This document shows, one piece after another, positions 42,936-52,977 of a stretch of 64,000 nucleotides of DNA. Location of the stretch: NCBI RefSeq assembly GCF_029688865.1, contig NZ_JARUKV010000008.1, positions 62,001 to 126,000 of the forward strand, written 5' to 3'. Positions within the stretch are counted from its first letter, which is position 1. Each line of letters begins with the position of its first letter. This stretch comes from Natronococcus sp. A-GB7. GTDB lineage: Archaea > Halobacteriota > Halobacteria > Halobacteriales > Natrialbaceae. The notes beneath the pieces were generated by a model. It was not told the origin of the DNA. It saw nothing but the letters and a program-made list of their open reading frames with translations, and ran no database searches. The position numbers were made by a program, and so were the translations under genes.

Positions 42936-43994
42936 CTACGGCTGTGGCAGCGACTGCGACTCGCCGTCCGCGCCCGCGATCCGCTCTTTGGCGTAAGCCT
43001 CGGCCGCCTCGAGGACGGTCGTTCCCTCGTCGTCGGCGCGCTCGATCATTCCGCGCAGCCGTCCCTCGATCGTCTCGGCTTCCGCGTAGGCCTCCTCGTA
43101 GCTGCCGCCGAAGTGGTCCTTGGCGACGGTGATCAGGCCGCCAGCGTTGATCACGTAGTCGGGCGCGTACAGGATCCCGCGCTCGCGAAGCGCCTCGGCG
43201 TGGCGGCGTTCGGCCAGCACGTTGTTCGCGGCGCCCGCGACGATGTCACACTCGAGCGTGGGGATCGTCTCGTCGTCGAGAATCCCGCCGATTGCACACG
43301 GCGCGAAGACGTCACAGGACTGGGCGTACACCGCGTCGGGTTCGACGGTGTCGGCGCCGTGCTCGGTCGCGAACGCCTCGAGGGCCTCCCGGCTTACGTC
43401 CGAGACCGTCACTTCGGCCCCGGCCTCGAGCAGCTCCTCGGCCAGCGCCCGCCCGACCTTCCCCAGCCCCTGGACGACGACCTCGAGGCCCTCGAGGTCG
43501 TCATCGCCGTGGACGTGATCGACGCAGGCCCGGATCCCGCAGAACACCCCGTGTGCGGTCACTCCCGACGGGTTCTCTAACCCGTCGCTCGCGCCGACGA
43601 CGTGGTCGGTCTGACGGGCGACGACGTCCATCTCCGCGGCGCTCGAGTTGATATCGACCGACGTGATGTACCGTCCGCCCAGGCGGTCGACCGCGCGGCC
43701 GTAGGCCTCGAGGGTCGCCTCAGTTTTGACCTCGTCAGGGTCGCCGAGGATCACCGCCTTCCCGCCACCCAGCGGGAGGTCGGCTGCGGCCGCCTTGTAC
43801 GTCATCGCCTTCGAGAGCCGGAGCACGTCCTCGAGGGCCGCGTCCTCGGAGTCGTAGTCGAGGATTCGCGTGCCGCCCAGCGAGGGACCGAGCGTCGTGT
43901 CGTGGATCGCGACGATCGCTTGCAGCCCCGTCTCGGGGTCGGTGACGTACGATACCTGTTCGTGGCCGGCGTCGCCGATCGCGTCGAATACCAT
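42936..43994 (-). CDS. Glu/Leu/Phe/Val dehydrogenase family protein
   Basis: 352 residues. The catalytic Lys lies in LSKAMTYKAAAADLPLGGGK and the NAD domain starts VVVQGLGKVGRALAEELLEAG. The shorter length and the GGTRILDY and AMTYK motifs resemble leucine/valine/phenylalanine dehydrogenases more than true glutamate dehydrogenase. It would deaminate branched-chain or aromatic amino acids with NAD. ATG 43994 is chosen, with an A+T-rich promoter patch just upstream (43995-44030). Confidence 0.9.
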   Translation of the reverse strand: MVFDAIGDAGHEQVSYVTDPETGLQAIVAIHDTTLGPSLGGTRILDYDSEDAALEDVLRLSKAMTYKAAAADLPLGGGKAVILGDPDEVKTEATLEAYGRAVDRLGGRYITSVDINSSAAEMDVVARQTDHVVGASDGLENPSGVTAHGVFCGIRACVDHVHGDDDLEGLEVVVQGLGKVGRALAEELLEAGAEVTVSDVSREALEAFATEHGADTVEPDAVYAQSCDVFAPCAIGGILDDETIPTLECDIVAGAANNVLAERRHAEALRERGILYAPDYVINAGGLITVAKDHFGGSYEEAYAEAETIEGRLRGMIERADDEGTTVLEAAEAYAKERIAGADGESQSLPQP

Positions 43995-44084
43995 GCATAA
44001 TAATGGTTTTGTTTCCCGTAAAAATACCACCGGTCTGCTCGGCGAAGCGCGGCCGTTAAGCCGCCGCGCCTGAAACTCGCGGGT

Positions 44085-44471
44085 ATGAGTCTCGAAACCA
44101 TGCGACCGAACCCGACGTGGGACGCCGCCTCCTACGAAGACGCCGTCGACACGCTCGCGGCCCACCGCGACGAGCTGACCTACAGGATCTGGGGCGGCGA
44201 CTGGTGTAAGGACTGTCGCGCCCTACTGCCCGATTTCGGTGCGGCGCTCGAGGCGGCCGAGATACCCGACGAGCGAATCGAGGAGATCGGCCTCGACGAG
44301 AACAAGGAGGGACCGAAGGTCGACGCCTACGACGTCGAGTACATCCCGACGATCGTCGTCGAGGACGACGACGGCGAGGAGATCACCCGATTCGTCGAGG
44401 AAGAACGCGTCCCACCGGCCGTCTGGATCGCGGGCCAGCTCGAGCAGGAACTCGGGACCGAAACGGCCTGA
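44085..44471 (+). CDS. Thioredoxin-fold protein
   Basis: 128 residues with the active-site motif GGDWCKDCRALLP (WCxxC) near residue 42 and the cis-Pro strand YIPTIVVEDDDG. A cytoplasmic thiol-disulfide reductant or related protein. It faces the large thioredoxin-domain gene, ending 4 nt before that gene's stop. Confidence 0.88.
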   Translation: MSLETMRPNPTWDAASYEDAVDTLAAHRDELTYRIWGGDWCKDCRALLPDFGAALEAAEIPDERIEEIGLDENKEGPKVDAYDVEYIPTIVVEDDDGEEITRFVEEERVPPAVWIAGQLEQELGTETA

Positions 44472-44475
44472 GCTT

Positions 44476-46689
44476 CTAGAAGGGAACGTCCCCGTCGTCC
44501 AGCTCTCCGCCCGTCTCCGGCTCCGCGAGCCAGTCGAGGGCCTCCTCGACGTCGTGGGTCGGCGGCGAGCAGGTTCGATTTCTGCAGACGTACAGCGTCG
44601 GCTCGCCGTCGCGAGCCTCGCGTCCGGCCCAGATCGGTGGTGCGTCCGCGAGTCCCAGGCGGTCGAGCCATTCCTCGAGCCCCTCGGCCGTCGGCGGTCG
44701 GAGCGCGAACTGCCGATCGGGCAGGTACCGCGAGCCGAACGCCTCGCGCCACTCGTCGGGCAGTTCGTCGGCCGCGACCGTGATCTCGAGGGCGCCCGAC
44801 TCGAGGCGGTCGGCGGCGAGACACAGCGTCACATGCTGGAGCGAATTCGACTCGAGGCGGCCGGCGTGGGTCCCCAGGACCGACGCGGCGATCCCCTCGA
44901 ACTCGTCGTCCTCGCCGGCAAAGCCCTCGAGCGCGAGCAGGGTCTCGACCGCGACGCCCGCAGCGGCGGGCGTCGACTGGTCGGTTAATTCCTGGGGCCG
45001 AGTCACGAGCGACTCGCCGCTTTCCGGCGTGAAGTACAGCGTCTCGCGCTCGGCGTCGTAGAACTCGGCCTCGATGCCGCGGGCCAGCTCGAGCGCGAAG
45101 GCGAGGTGGTCGACCTCGCCGGTGGCCTCGTAACAGCCGAGCGCGCCGCGCGCGAGGAAGGCGTAGTCCTCGAGGTAGCCATCGACCGCCACGTCCCCAC
45201 CGTGAGACTCCGTCTCACGAGCCTCCGAGCGTGGCTCGGAGACGTCCTTGTACCGCCGCGAGAGCCGTCCCTTGTCGGCGTCCCAGAGCCGATCCCGGAC
45301 GAACTCGAGGGCGTCGACCGCCATCCCCGTATAGCGATCCTCGCCCAGCGCGAGGGCGGCCTCGGCGCAGGTCGAGATCATCAGACCGTTCCACCCTGCG
45401 AGCACCTTCTCGTCGCGGTTGGGACGCGGGCGCTCCTCGCGAGCCTCGAACAGTTTCTCGCGTGCGCTCTCGAGCCGCTCTTCGACCTCGCGTTCCTCGA
45501 GATCGAACCGATCGGCGAGTTCGGAAATCGAGGCCGCGAGGTTGGGCTGGCTCTGCCCCTCGAAGTTGCCCGACTCCGTGATATCGTAGCGGGCACAGAA
45601 GAGGTCGGCGTCGAGATCGTCTTCGACGGCCGCCCGCACTTCGTCGGGCGTCCAGACGAAGAAGGCGCCCTCCTCGCGCTCGCCGGTTTCGGGGTCCTCG
45701 CTCTGGGCGTCCAGCGTCGAGAAGAAGCCGCCCTCGTCGTGGGTCAGCTCCCGGGAGACGAACTCGAGGGTCTCCCGGACGGCGTCGGCGTACCGTTCGT
45801 CGCCGGTGAGCCGGTAGCCCGCGAGCAGCGCCCGAGGAATCTCGGCGTTGTCGTACAGCATCTTCTCGAAGTGAGGGACCGTCCAGTCGGCGTCGACGCA
45901 GTACCGGTGGAAGCCGCCGCCGACGTGGTCGTAGAGCCCGCTCTCGATCATCGCGGTGAGCGACCCCTCGAGGACCTCGCGGTACTTGTCGCGTCCGGTG
46001 CGGTCGTACGCCCGGGCGAGGACTCGCAGCCGGGCGGGCTGGGGGAACTTCGGCCCGCCCGAGCCGAACCCGCCGTTCTGGCGGTCCGCGCTCCGGAGGG
46101 CGGCGTCGGCCGCCCGCTCGAGGACGTCGCTCGAGGGCGGTTCGGCGGCGCCGACCGAGTCGGGCGTCTCCTCGAGTTGATCCCTCGCGGCCGCGGTCCA
46201 CTCGTCGGCCCGGTTCTCGATCTCCTCGCGGTCGGTCTCCCAGGAGTCGGCCAGTCCCTCGAGCAGGTCCAGAAAGCCCGGCTGGCCCCGCTTCGAGTGC
46301 TTCGGGAAGTACGTGCCGACGTAGAACGGCTTTCCTTCGGGGGTGAGCCAGGCCGACAGCGGCCAGCCGCCCCCGCCGCTGACCAGCTGACAGACGGTCA
46401 TGTAGATGCTGTCGACGTCGGGTCGCTCCTCGCGGTCGACCTTGATCGGGACGAACTCCTCGTTGAGGAGTTCGGCGACCTCCTCGTCCGCGAAGCTCTC
46501 CTCCTCCATGACGTGACACCAGTGACACGCCGAGTAGCCGATCGAGAGGAAGATCGGTTTGTCCTGTTCGCGCGCGGTCTCGAGGGCCCGCTCGTCCCAG
46601 GGCTGCCAGTTGACGGGGTTGTCCGCGTGCTGGCGCAGGTAGGGGCTCTCCTCCTCGTCGAGCCGATTGCGCTCGGTCGGGGTGGTCAT
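44476..46689 (-). CDS. Thioredoxin-domain (DUF255/YyaL, SSP411-like) protein
   Basis: 737 residues. The N-terminal thioredoxin domain has GYSACHWCHVMEEESF near residue 50 (CHWCHVM hallmark). A long alpha/alpha-barrel region resembling glycosidase or epimerase toroids follows (GGFHRYCVDADWTVPHFEKM; LAGWNGLMISTCAEAALALG). This architecture is the conserved YyaL/SPATA20 family, whose role is unsettled. Cytoplasmic. The length is slightly over the usual 670-700 because of acidic insertions. Confidence 0.92.
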   Translation of the reverse strand: MTTPTERNRLDEEESPYLRQHADNPVNWQPWDERALETAREQDKPIFLSIGYSACHWCHVMEEESFADEEVAELLNEEFVPIKVDREERPDVDSIYMTVCQLVSGGGGWPLSAWLTPEGKPFYVGTYFPKHSKRGQPGFLDLLEGLADSWETDREEIENRADEWTAAARDQLEETPDSVGAAEPPSSDVLERAADAALRSADRQNGGFGSGGPKFPQPARLRVLARAYDRTGRDKYREVLEGSLTAMIESGLYDHVGGGFHRYCVDADWTVPHFEKMLYDNAEIPRALLAGYRLTGDERYADAVRETLEFVSRELTHDEGGFFSTLDAQSEDPETGEREEGAFFVWTPDEVRAAVEDDLDADLFCARYDITESGNFEGQSQPNLAASISELADRFDLEEREVEERLESAREKLFEAREERPRPNRDEKVLAGWNGLMISTCAEAALALGEDRYTGMAVDALEFVRDRLWDADKGRLSRRYKDVSEPRSEARETESHGGDVAVDGYLEDYAFLARGALGCYEATGEVDHLAFALELARGIEAEFYDAERETLYFTPESGESLVTRPQELTDQSTPAAAGVAVETLLALEGFAGEDDEFEGIAASVLGTHAGRLESNSLQHVTLCLAADRLESGALEITVAADELPDEWREAFGSRYLPDRQFALRPPTAEGLEEWLDRLGLADAPPIWAGREARDGEPTLYVCRNRTCSPPTHDVEEALDWLAEPETGGELDDGDVPF

Positions 46690-46801
46690 GGGACGCCCTA
46701 CGGCCGGACACCGGAAAAGCCCGACGTACCCGCGAACGCGACCACAGGCGTGACGGCGCGCTCGAGCCCGCGCTCCTCGTAACTGGGACGCGGCCCGTCG
46801 T

Positions 46802-47530
46802 TCAGGCCGGCTCCTCGAGTTCGAACTCGATCCGCGCTACGTCCTCGCCCTTCGACACGTGGTCGGTAACGGTTATTCGGCCGATCTCGCCGAGTCGCGA
46901 GACGTGGGTACCGCCGCAGGGACAGAGGTCGAACGCCTCGATCTCGACCACGCGGAGCGGGTCGACGGAGTCCGGGATCAGATCCAGCAGCGCGCGACCC
47001 TCGTCGACCGCCTCCTCGACGGCCGGCCGCGGACGGTTCTCCTTGGTAACTGGGTGGTCGCGCTCGATCGCCTCGTTCGACCGTCGTTCGATGCGCTCGA
47101 GATCCTCCTTGTCGAACGACGCGGGCTCGAAGTCGATCCGCGACCGGTCCGGATAGACCTGGTTGCCGGCGGTGCCCGCCCCGTACTCCTCGAGGACGAC
47201 GCGGGAGACGACGTGTTGGGCGGTGTGCATCCGGCTCAGTTTGCGGCGACGGTCCTCGTCGATCCGACCCTCGACCGTCGTTCCCTCGGGCGGGAGTTCG
47301 CCCGCTCGAAGCTCGACGTCGTGGCGCACGTCGCCGTGATCCTTCCGGACGTCGACCACGTCCGCGCGGCCGCCGTCCCACTCGAGGACGCCGCGGTCGG
47401 CGGGCTGGCCGCCGCCCTCGGGATAGAAGTAGGTTCCGTCGAGGAAGACGCTGTCCTGGCCCGTCTCCGTGATCGTCGCGGTGAACGCTGTCACGTCGTC
47501 CGCGTCGGGGAGGTATCGCAGATCGGTCAT
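46802..47530 (-). CDS. alaX: Alanyl-tRNA editing protein AlaX
   Basis: 242 residues. An N-terminal beta-barrel like that of AlaRS (TYFYPEGGGQPADRG) precedes the editing domain with HTAQH near residue 101 and CPCGGTH near 205, which together bind zinc. It removes Ser or Gly wrongly attached to tRNA-Ala. No catalytic aminoacylation domain is present, so it is a stand-alone AlaX. ATG 47530 is chosen (MTDLRYLPDAD). Confidence 0.93.
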   Translation of the reverse strand: MTDLRYLPDADDVTAFTATITETGQDSVFLDGTYFYPEGGGQPADRGVLEWDGGRADVVDVRKDHGDVRHDVELRAGELPPEGTTVEGRIDEDRRRKLSRMHTAQHVVSRVVLEEYGAGTAGNQVYPDRSRIDFEPASFDKEDLERIERRSNEAIERDHPVTKENRPRPAVEEAVDEGRALLDLIPDSVDPLRVVEIEAFDLCPCGGTHVSRLGEIGRITVTDHVSKGEDVARIEFELEEPA

Positions 47531-47655
47531 CGATCGACGTTGTGCACGGAACGCCAAAGACGCTGACGCTCACGCTCACTCTCCGACGGGACGCCCCTCT
47601 CCCTCGCGCTCGTCGGGTTCGGGCGAGCCGCCAAAAGAATCGGTGTCGGTCGAGC

Positions 47656-50418
47656 TCAGTTCATCTCGTCCTGTAGCAGCCGCCGCAACACGAGATGCAA
47701 GACGCCGCCGTTCTCGACGTACTCGACCGCCATCGGCGTGTCGACCTGCGCGGTCACCGTAAACTCCGTCGTCTCGCCGTCGTCGTCGGTGGCGGTGACG
47801 GTCAGCTCGGCGTTGGGCTCGAGACCGTCCTCGAGCCCCTCGATCGTGTACTGTTCGTCGCCTGCGAGGCCGAGCTCTTCCCAGCCCTCGCCGTCGTCGA
47901 ACTGCAGCGGGAGGACGCCCATCCCGATGAGGTTGTCGCGGTAGATCCGCTCGTAGCTCTTGCCGATGGTCGCGCGGATTCCGAGCAGGTCCGTGCCTTT
48001 CGCAGCCCAGTCCCGGCTCGAGCCGGTGCCGAGTTCGATCCCGGCCATGACGATCAGCGGGGTGTCCTCCTCGCGGTAGCGTTCGGAGGCCTCGAAGACC
48101 GTGGTTTCCTCGCCGGTCGGGTGGTGGATCGTGTACCCGCCCTCCTTTCCGTCGAGCATCTCGTTTTCGATCCGGACGTTGGCGAACGTCCCCCGCATCA
48201 TGACCTCGTGGTTCCCGCGGCGAGAGCCGTAGGTGTTGAACTCGTAGGGTTCGACGCCCTGTGCGGCGAGCCAGCGGCCCGCGGGCAGTCCCTCGCTGAA
48301 CGGGCCGGCGGGGCTGATGTGGTCGGTCGTGACAGTGTCGCCGAGGGTCAACAGCGCGCGAGCACCGTCGACGTTACCGACGCCGGGTTTCTCGAGCGGG
48401 AACTCCTGGAAGAACGGCGGCTCGCGGATGTAGGTCGACTCCTCGTCCCAGTCGTAGACGTCGCCCTCGGGGGCGTCCAGGGCCTCCCAGCGCTCGTCGC
48501 CCTCGTAGACGCTGGCGTACTTCTCCGCGAACATCTCGGGGGAGACGCTGTCGTGGATCGTCTCGCGGATCTCTTCGGCGTCCGGCCAGACGTCCTCGAG
48601 GTACACCTCCTCGCCGTCGTCGTTCGTGCCAAGCGGCTCGGTCTCGAGGTCGACGTCCATCTTCCCGGCGAGCCCGTAGGCGACGACCAGCGGCGGACTA
48701 GCGAGGTAGTTGGCCCTGATCTTCGGGTGGATGCGGGCTTCGAAGTTCCGATTTCCGGAGAGAACGCTCGTCGTCCAGAGGTCGTGTTCGTCGATCGCGT
48801 TCTCGATCGGCTCGGGGAGCGGCCCGGAGTTGCCGATACAGGTCGTACAGCCGTAGCCGACGACGTGGTAGCCCAGTTCCTCCAAGTCGTCGAGCAGGTC
48901 CGCACGCTTCAGGTACTCCGTGACGACGCGGCTCCCGGGTGCGAGGCTCGTCTTGACGTAGTCGGGCACCTCGAGTCCCTGCTCGGCCGCGTTGCGGGCC
49001 AGCAGGCCGGCGGCGACCATCACCGACGGGTTCGAGGTGTTCGTACAGCTGGTGATCGCGCTGACGAGGACGTCGCCGTGGCCGATTTCGACCTCGGTAC
49101 CGTCCTCGAGCTCGACGGGAACTTTCTCGTCGAGTGCGAGGCCGGGGTCGGCGTCGGTCGCCTCTGCGGCGGCCGCGCCGCTGCCGTCACTGATGGCGGG
49201 CTCGCCGCCCGCACCGAGCACGCCCTCCTCCTGTAGCAGAGCCGGGAAGTGCTCGTCGAGGTCGCCCATCGGGATCCGCTGGTGGGGCTTCTTGTGGCCC
49301 GCGAGGCTCGGTTCGACCTCTCCGAGGTCGAAATCGACGGTTTCGGTGTATTCGGGCTCCTGTTCGCCGAACAGGCCCTGGGCCTCGAGGTACTCGCGGA
49401 CGAGCTCGACGTGGTCCGGATCCCGTCCCGTGAGTTCGAGATACTCGAGGGTCTTCTCGTCGACGGGGAACATGCTGATCGTCGACCCCTGCTCGGGAGC
49501 CATGTTTGAGATGGTCGCCCGATCCGCCACGGAGAGCTCGGCGACGCCGGGGCCGAAGAACTCGACGAACTTGTCGACGACGCCGACCTCGCGGAGCCGT
49601 TCGGTGATGTGGAGCACGAGGTCCGTCGCCGTGGCGCCCTCGGGGAGCTCGCCCTCGAGGCGGACGCCGACGACTTCGGGCAGGCTCATGTTTATCGGCT
49701 GGCCGAGCAGGGCGGCCTCGGCCTCGATTCCGCCGACGCCCCAGCCGACGACGCCGATGCCACCGATCATGGGGGTGTGGCTGTCGGTGCCGACGAGCGT
49801 GTCGGGGACGAGCCACTGCTCGCCGTCGTGCTCGCGCTCGTGGACGACACGGCCGAGGTGCTCGAGGTTCACCTGGTGGACGATCCCCGTTCCCGGCGGA
49901 ACGACGTTGAACTCGTCGAACGCTTGCTGTGCCCACTTGATCGCACGATAGCGCTCCTCGTTTCGCTCGTACTCGATCTCGACGTTCTTCTCGTAGGCCT
50001 CGGCGCTGCCGAAGTGGTCGACCTGGACGCTGTGGTCGATCACGAGGTCACAGGGGACCTCGGGTTCGACGACCGTCGGATCGACGCCCTTTCGGTCGGC
50101 GGCCGAGCGCAGCGCCGCGAGGTCCACCACTGCCGGAACGCCGGTCAGGTCCTGCAGAACGACCCGCGACACCGTAAACGGTACTTCGGCGTCCGGGACG
50201 TCCGGCTCCCAGGATGCCGCGGCGCGGATCGACTCGGCGTCGATCTGATCGCCGTCCGCGTTTCGCAGCACCGACTCGAGCAGGATCCGGATGCTCACCG
50301 GCAGCTTCTCGAGCTCGCAGAGCCCCTCCTCCTCGAGGGCCGTGAGATCCGCCATCTTGTACGTCTCGCCGTCGTGTTCGAACTCCCGGATCGCCTCCGA
50401 GAACTCATCAACTACCAT
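47656..50418 (-). CDS. acnA: Aconitate hydratase
   Basis: 920 residues, the long AcnA/IRP type. The iron-sulfur cysteines are in SAITSCTNTSNPSV and YGCTTCIGNSGPLPE. The swivel domain carries NTYGSRRGNHEVMMRGTFAN and GTGSSRDWAAKG. It converts citrate to isocitrate in the TCA cycle. ATG 50418 gives the usual start after an A+T-rich promoter patch at 50440-50495. Acidic surface insertions add length. Confidence 0.96.
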   Translation of the reverse strand: MVVDEFSEAIREFEHDGETYKMADLTALEEEGLCELEKLPVSIRILLESVLRNADGDQIDAESIRAAASWEPDVPDAEVPFTVSRVVLQDLTGVPAVVDLAALRSAADRKGVDPTVVEPEVPCDLVIDHSVQVDHFGSAEAYEKNVEIEYERNEERYRAIKWAQQAFDEFNVVPPGTGIVHQVNLEHLGRVVHEREHDGEQWLVPDTLVGTDSHTPMIGGIGVVGWGVGGIEAEAALLGQPINMSLPEVVGVRLEGELPEGATATDLVLHITERLREVGVVDKFVEFFGPGVAELSVADRATISNMAPEQGSTISMFPVDEKTLEYLELTGRDPDHVELVREYLEAQGLFGEQEPEYTETVDFDLGEVEPSLAGHKKPHQRIPMGDLDEHFPALLQEEGVLGAGGEPAISDGSGAAAAEATDADPGLALDEKVPVELEDGTEVEIGHGDVLVSAITSCTNTSNPSVMVAAGLLARNAAEQGLEVPDYVKTSLAPGSRVVTEYLKRADLLDDLEELGYHVVGYGCTTCIGNSGPLPEPIENAIDEHDLWTTSVLSGNRNFEARIHPKIRANYLASPPLVVAYGLAGKMDVDLETEPLGTNDDGEEVYLEDVWPDAEEIRETIHDSVSPEMFAEKYASVYEGDERWEALDAPEGDVYDWDEESTYIREPPFFQEFPLEKPGVGNVDGARALLTLGDTVTTDHISPAGPFSEGLPAGRWLAAQGVEPYEFNTYGSRRGNHEVMMRGTFANVRIENEMLDGKEGGYTIHHPTGEETTVFEASERYREEDTPLIVMAGIELGTGSSRDWAAKGTDLLGIRATIGKSYERIYRDNLIGMGVLPLQFDDGEGWEELGLAGDEQYTIEGLEDGLEPNAELTVTATDDDGETTEFTVTAQVDTPMAVEYVENGGVLHLVLRRLLQDEMN

Positions 50419-50585
50419 ATTCGAGCTGCGAACCCGTGGTATTTGAATCCCTCGAGAATATTCCCTAGAGAACATATACTCCCTATATTTGGCGGCTCGG
50501 CGGACCGTTTCAAGAACTCGAGACGTCCGGCGGGAGCGCGCGGTGGCTCGAGGGTCGCTCGAGACGTTCGTTCGCCGGGCCCGAG

Positions 50586-51434
50586 TTAGTAGCCGAGTTG
50601 GTCGAGGGTCGCCTCGAGTCGGCCGGGGTACCGACCGCCGAAGAGGTGAGCGTGAACCAGCAGCGGATAGAGCCGGTAGACGTACCGCCGCCGCTCGAAA
50701 AAGCCCGCCTCGATCCCCCGGCGTTCCCGGTAGCGCTCGAAGAAGGGGTCGCCGAAGGTCCCGGTCCAGTCGACGTAGGCGAGTTCGACCTCAGGATGGG
50801 CGTAGTACGTCGCTGGGTCGAGAAACGCCGTCACCGCGCCGTTTCGCGAGAGGACGTTCGTGGTCCAGACGTCGCCGTGGATCAGCCCGGGCGCCGCGGG
50901 CTCGGAGAGCAGGTCCTCGAGCTCCGAGCGGAGGGTCTCGAGGCGTTTCGCGAGCGAGGTCGACAGCGATCCCGACTCGAGCGCCAGGTCGGCGACGTGT
51001 TCGAGGCGCTGCTCGCGGTAGAAGTCGATCCAGGAGTCTGTCCAGGGGTTCGGCTGGCGAACGGGACCGGTGAGAGTGTCGCGTTCGAATCCGAACGCCC
51101 CGGCCTCGACGTCGTGCAGCCGAGCCAGGTGGTCCGCCGCGTTGCGCGCGACGGCGGGACCGTGATCCGCCGTTCCCGGGACGTGCTCGAGGACCAGCAG
51201 GTCGGGGCTGGCGTGGTAGACGGCGGGAACCGGGAGCTCGCTCTCGTCAGCCAGATACCGAAGCATGAACGCCTCGACCTCGAGGGGCGTCTCGCCCGTC
51301 TTCGCGACCACCGACGAGCCGTCGGCCAGCTCGACGCGGTGGACGGACCCGATCTGACCGCCCTCGAGCGCGGTCGTGTCGACGACGTCGCACTCGAGCG
51401 CGCGGGCGACCGCGTCGGCGATCGGCTCCCCCAT
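50586..51434 (-). CDS. Fructosamine kinase family protein
   Basis: 282 residues. The kinase-like fold has VVAKTGETPLEVEAFMLRYL (ATP Lys and helix C), LVLEHVPG (hinge), LIHGDVWTTNVL (catalytic loop) and AFLDPATYYAHPEVELAYVD. Fructosamine kinases phosphorylate ketosamines on proteins, allowing deglycation. The ATG at 51434 overlaps the stop of folA by one base (TAATG), making it the third gene of the thyA-folA operon. The functional link to folate enzymes is unclear. Confidence 0.92.
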   Translation of the reverse strand: MGEPIADAVARALECDVVDTTALEGGQIGSVHRVELADGSSVVAKTGETPLEVEAFMLRYLADESELPVPAVYHASPDLLVLEHVPGTADHGPAVARNAADHLARLHDVEAGAFGFERDTLTGPVRQPNPWTDSWIDFYREQRLEHVADLALESGSLSTSLAKRLETLRSELEDLLSEPAAPGLIHGDVWTTNVLSRNGAVTAFLDPATYYAHPEVELAYVDWTGTFGDPFFERYRERRGIEAGFFERRRYVYRLYPLLVHAHLFGGRYPGRLEATLDQLGY

Positions 51435-51967
51435 TACGCCTCGCGGACGTACTCGACGAACGCGAACCCGTCGCGCTCGTCCCGATCGACCTCGGTCCAG
51501 GCGTCGCGGTCCCAGTCGGGAAACTCGGTGTCGCCCGCCGGATCGCGGTCGACTTCCGTGACGACGAGTCGATCGAGAGCGGGAAGGAACCCCTCGTAGA
51601 CCGTCGCGCCGCCGGCGACGAACGCGGTGTCGACCCCGCCGTGGCGGTTCTCGGCCGCGGTCTCGGCCTTTCGAAGCGCCTCCTCGAGACTCCGCGCAAC
51701 CACGGCGTTCTCGGGGGTCTCGAGCTCCCGGCTCGTCAGCACGACCGTCGTCCGACCCGGCAGCGGCTCGCCGATCGCCTCGAGGATCCCCTCGTACGTT
51801 ACCCGCCCCATAATCACCGGGTGGTCCATCGTGGTCTCCTTGAAGTGTTGCAGATCCTCGGGGAGGTGCCAGGGCATCTCGCCGTCCCGCCCGATGACGC
51901 CGTTGTCGGCGACGGCGACGATCGCGGCGAGCTCGAGCTCGGTCTCGAGAGCCGAAGCGTCGGTCAT
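51434..51967 (-). CDS. folA: Dihydrofolate reductase
   Basis: 177 residues. The N-terminal AIVAVADNGVIGRDGEMPWH, the acidic Glu in LPEDLQHFK, VIMGRVTYEGI and FVAGGATVYEGFLP match DHFR. It reduces dihydrofolate, which thymidylate synthase upstream generates. The ATG overlaps the thyA stop (ATGA, 51964-51967), and its own stop overlaps the next start, so translation of all three genes is coupled. Confidence 0.95.
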   Translation of the reverse strand: MTDASALETELELAAIVAVADNGVIGRDGEMPWHLPEDLQHFKETTMDHPVIMGRVTYEGILEAIGEPLPGRTTVVLTSRELETPENAVVARSLEEALRKAETAAENRHGGVDTAFVAGGATVYEGFLPALDRLVVTEVDRDPAGDTEFPDWDRDAWTEVDRDERDGFAFVEYVREA

Positions 51968-52977
51968 TCTGCCACCGCGAACCGAAGCCCCTCGTGGGAG
52001 TCGTACCCCCGCAGCTCGAGGTCAGCCACCGAGAGATCGTCGATCGAGGCGTCGCCGATCTCGAGGGTTGGTCGCTCGAGTGGTTCCCGGGCACACTGCT
52101 CGAGCAGGCCAGGGACGTGGTCGAGCCGTTCGTCGCCGTCGGCCTCGGCGGGGGCCTCGCGCTCGAGCCATTCCCGGATCTCGCGGTACTCCTCCGTATC
52201 GTCGACGTCGGCGAGCCGGGACTGGAGGGCCTCGAGGTTGTCGGCGTACCACTCGCCGCGCTCGCCGCGGCCGCAGTAGACGTGGGCGTCGACGACGGTG
52301 TGGGCGAACGTGCCGGGCTCGAACCCGGTCTGTCTGGCGACGACCTTCGTCAGGAGCGCGTAGGCCGCGATGTTGAACGGCACGCCGAGCGCGACGTCGC
52401 CCGAACGCTGCGTGAGATGGCAGTTCAGGCGGTCGCCCTGGACGTTGAAGACGAAGGAGTAGTGACAGGGCGGCAGCGTCGAGACGGCGGCGTTCGCGGG
52501 GTGCCAGGCGTTGACCACGAGCCGTCTCGAGTTCGGCGAATCGGAAAGCGTGTCGACGACGTACTGGAGCTGATCGAACGTTCTTCGATTACCCTCCTCG
52601 GTGACCCAGCGATGACTCTCGTCGGGCCAGCTCTCGCCCTCGAGCTGACTCTCGCCGTCGGGAACCGGATAGCGCCGCCAGAACCGGCCGTAGGCGGTGT
52701 CGAGTCGGCCATCGTCGTCGGCCCAGGCGTCCCAGATCTTGGTCTCCTCGCGCAGCTCACGGATGTGCTCCTCGCCCGAGAGGTACCAGGCGACCTCGTG
52801 GAGCATCGAGTTCCACCGGTAGCCGTCCATCTTCTTGGTCGTCAACAGCGGGAACCCCTCCTGGAGGTCGACCTCGTAGTGTTCGCTGAACGACGAGATC
52901 GTGTCGACGCCGGTCCGGTTGGGTTTGTGGGTCCCGTCCGAGAGTACCGAGTCGACGAGCTCGAGGTACTGATGCAT
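51964..52977 (-). CDS. thyA: Thymidylate synthase
   Basis: 337 residues, of the ThyA type. RTGVDTISSF near the start, the catalytic Cys in LPPCHYSFVFNV, the folate/dUMP residues in RSGDVALGVPFNIAAYALL, and AHTVVDAHVYC. It makes dTMP and yields dihydrofolate, recycled by FolA encoded next. An acidic insertion after residue 240 makes it longer than the bacterial enzyme. First gene of the operon; the upstream 200 nt hold no gene. Confidence 0.96.
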   Translation of the reverse strand: MHQYLELVDSVLSDGTHKPNRTGVDTISSFSEHYEVDLQEGFPLLTTKKMDGYRWNSMLHEVAWYLSGEEHIRELREETKIWDAWADDDGRLDTAYGRFWRRYPVPDGESQLEGESWPDESHRWVTEEGNRRTFDQLQYVVDTLSDSPNSRRLVVNAWHPANAAVSTLPPCHYSFVFNVQGDRLNCHLTQRSGDVALGVPFNIAAYALLTKVVARQTGFEPGTFAHTVVDAHVYCGRGERGEWYADNLEALQSRLADVDDTEEYREIREWLEREAPAEADGDERLDHVPGLLEQCAREPLERPTLEIGDASIDDLSVADLELRGYDSHEGLRFAVAE

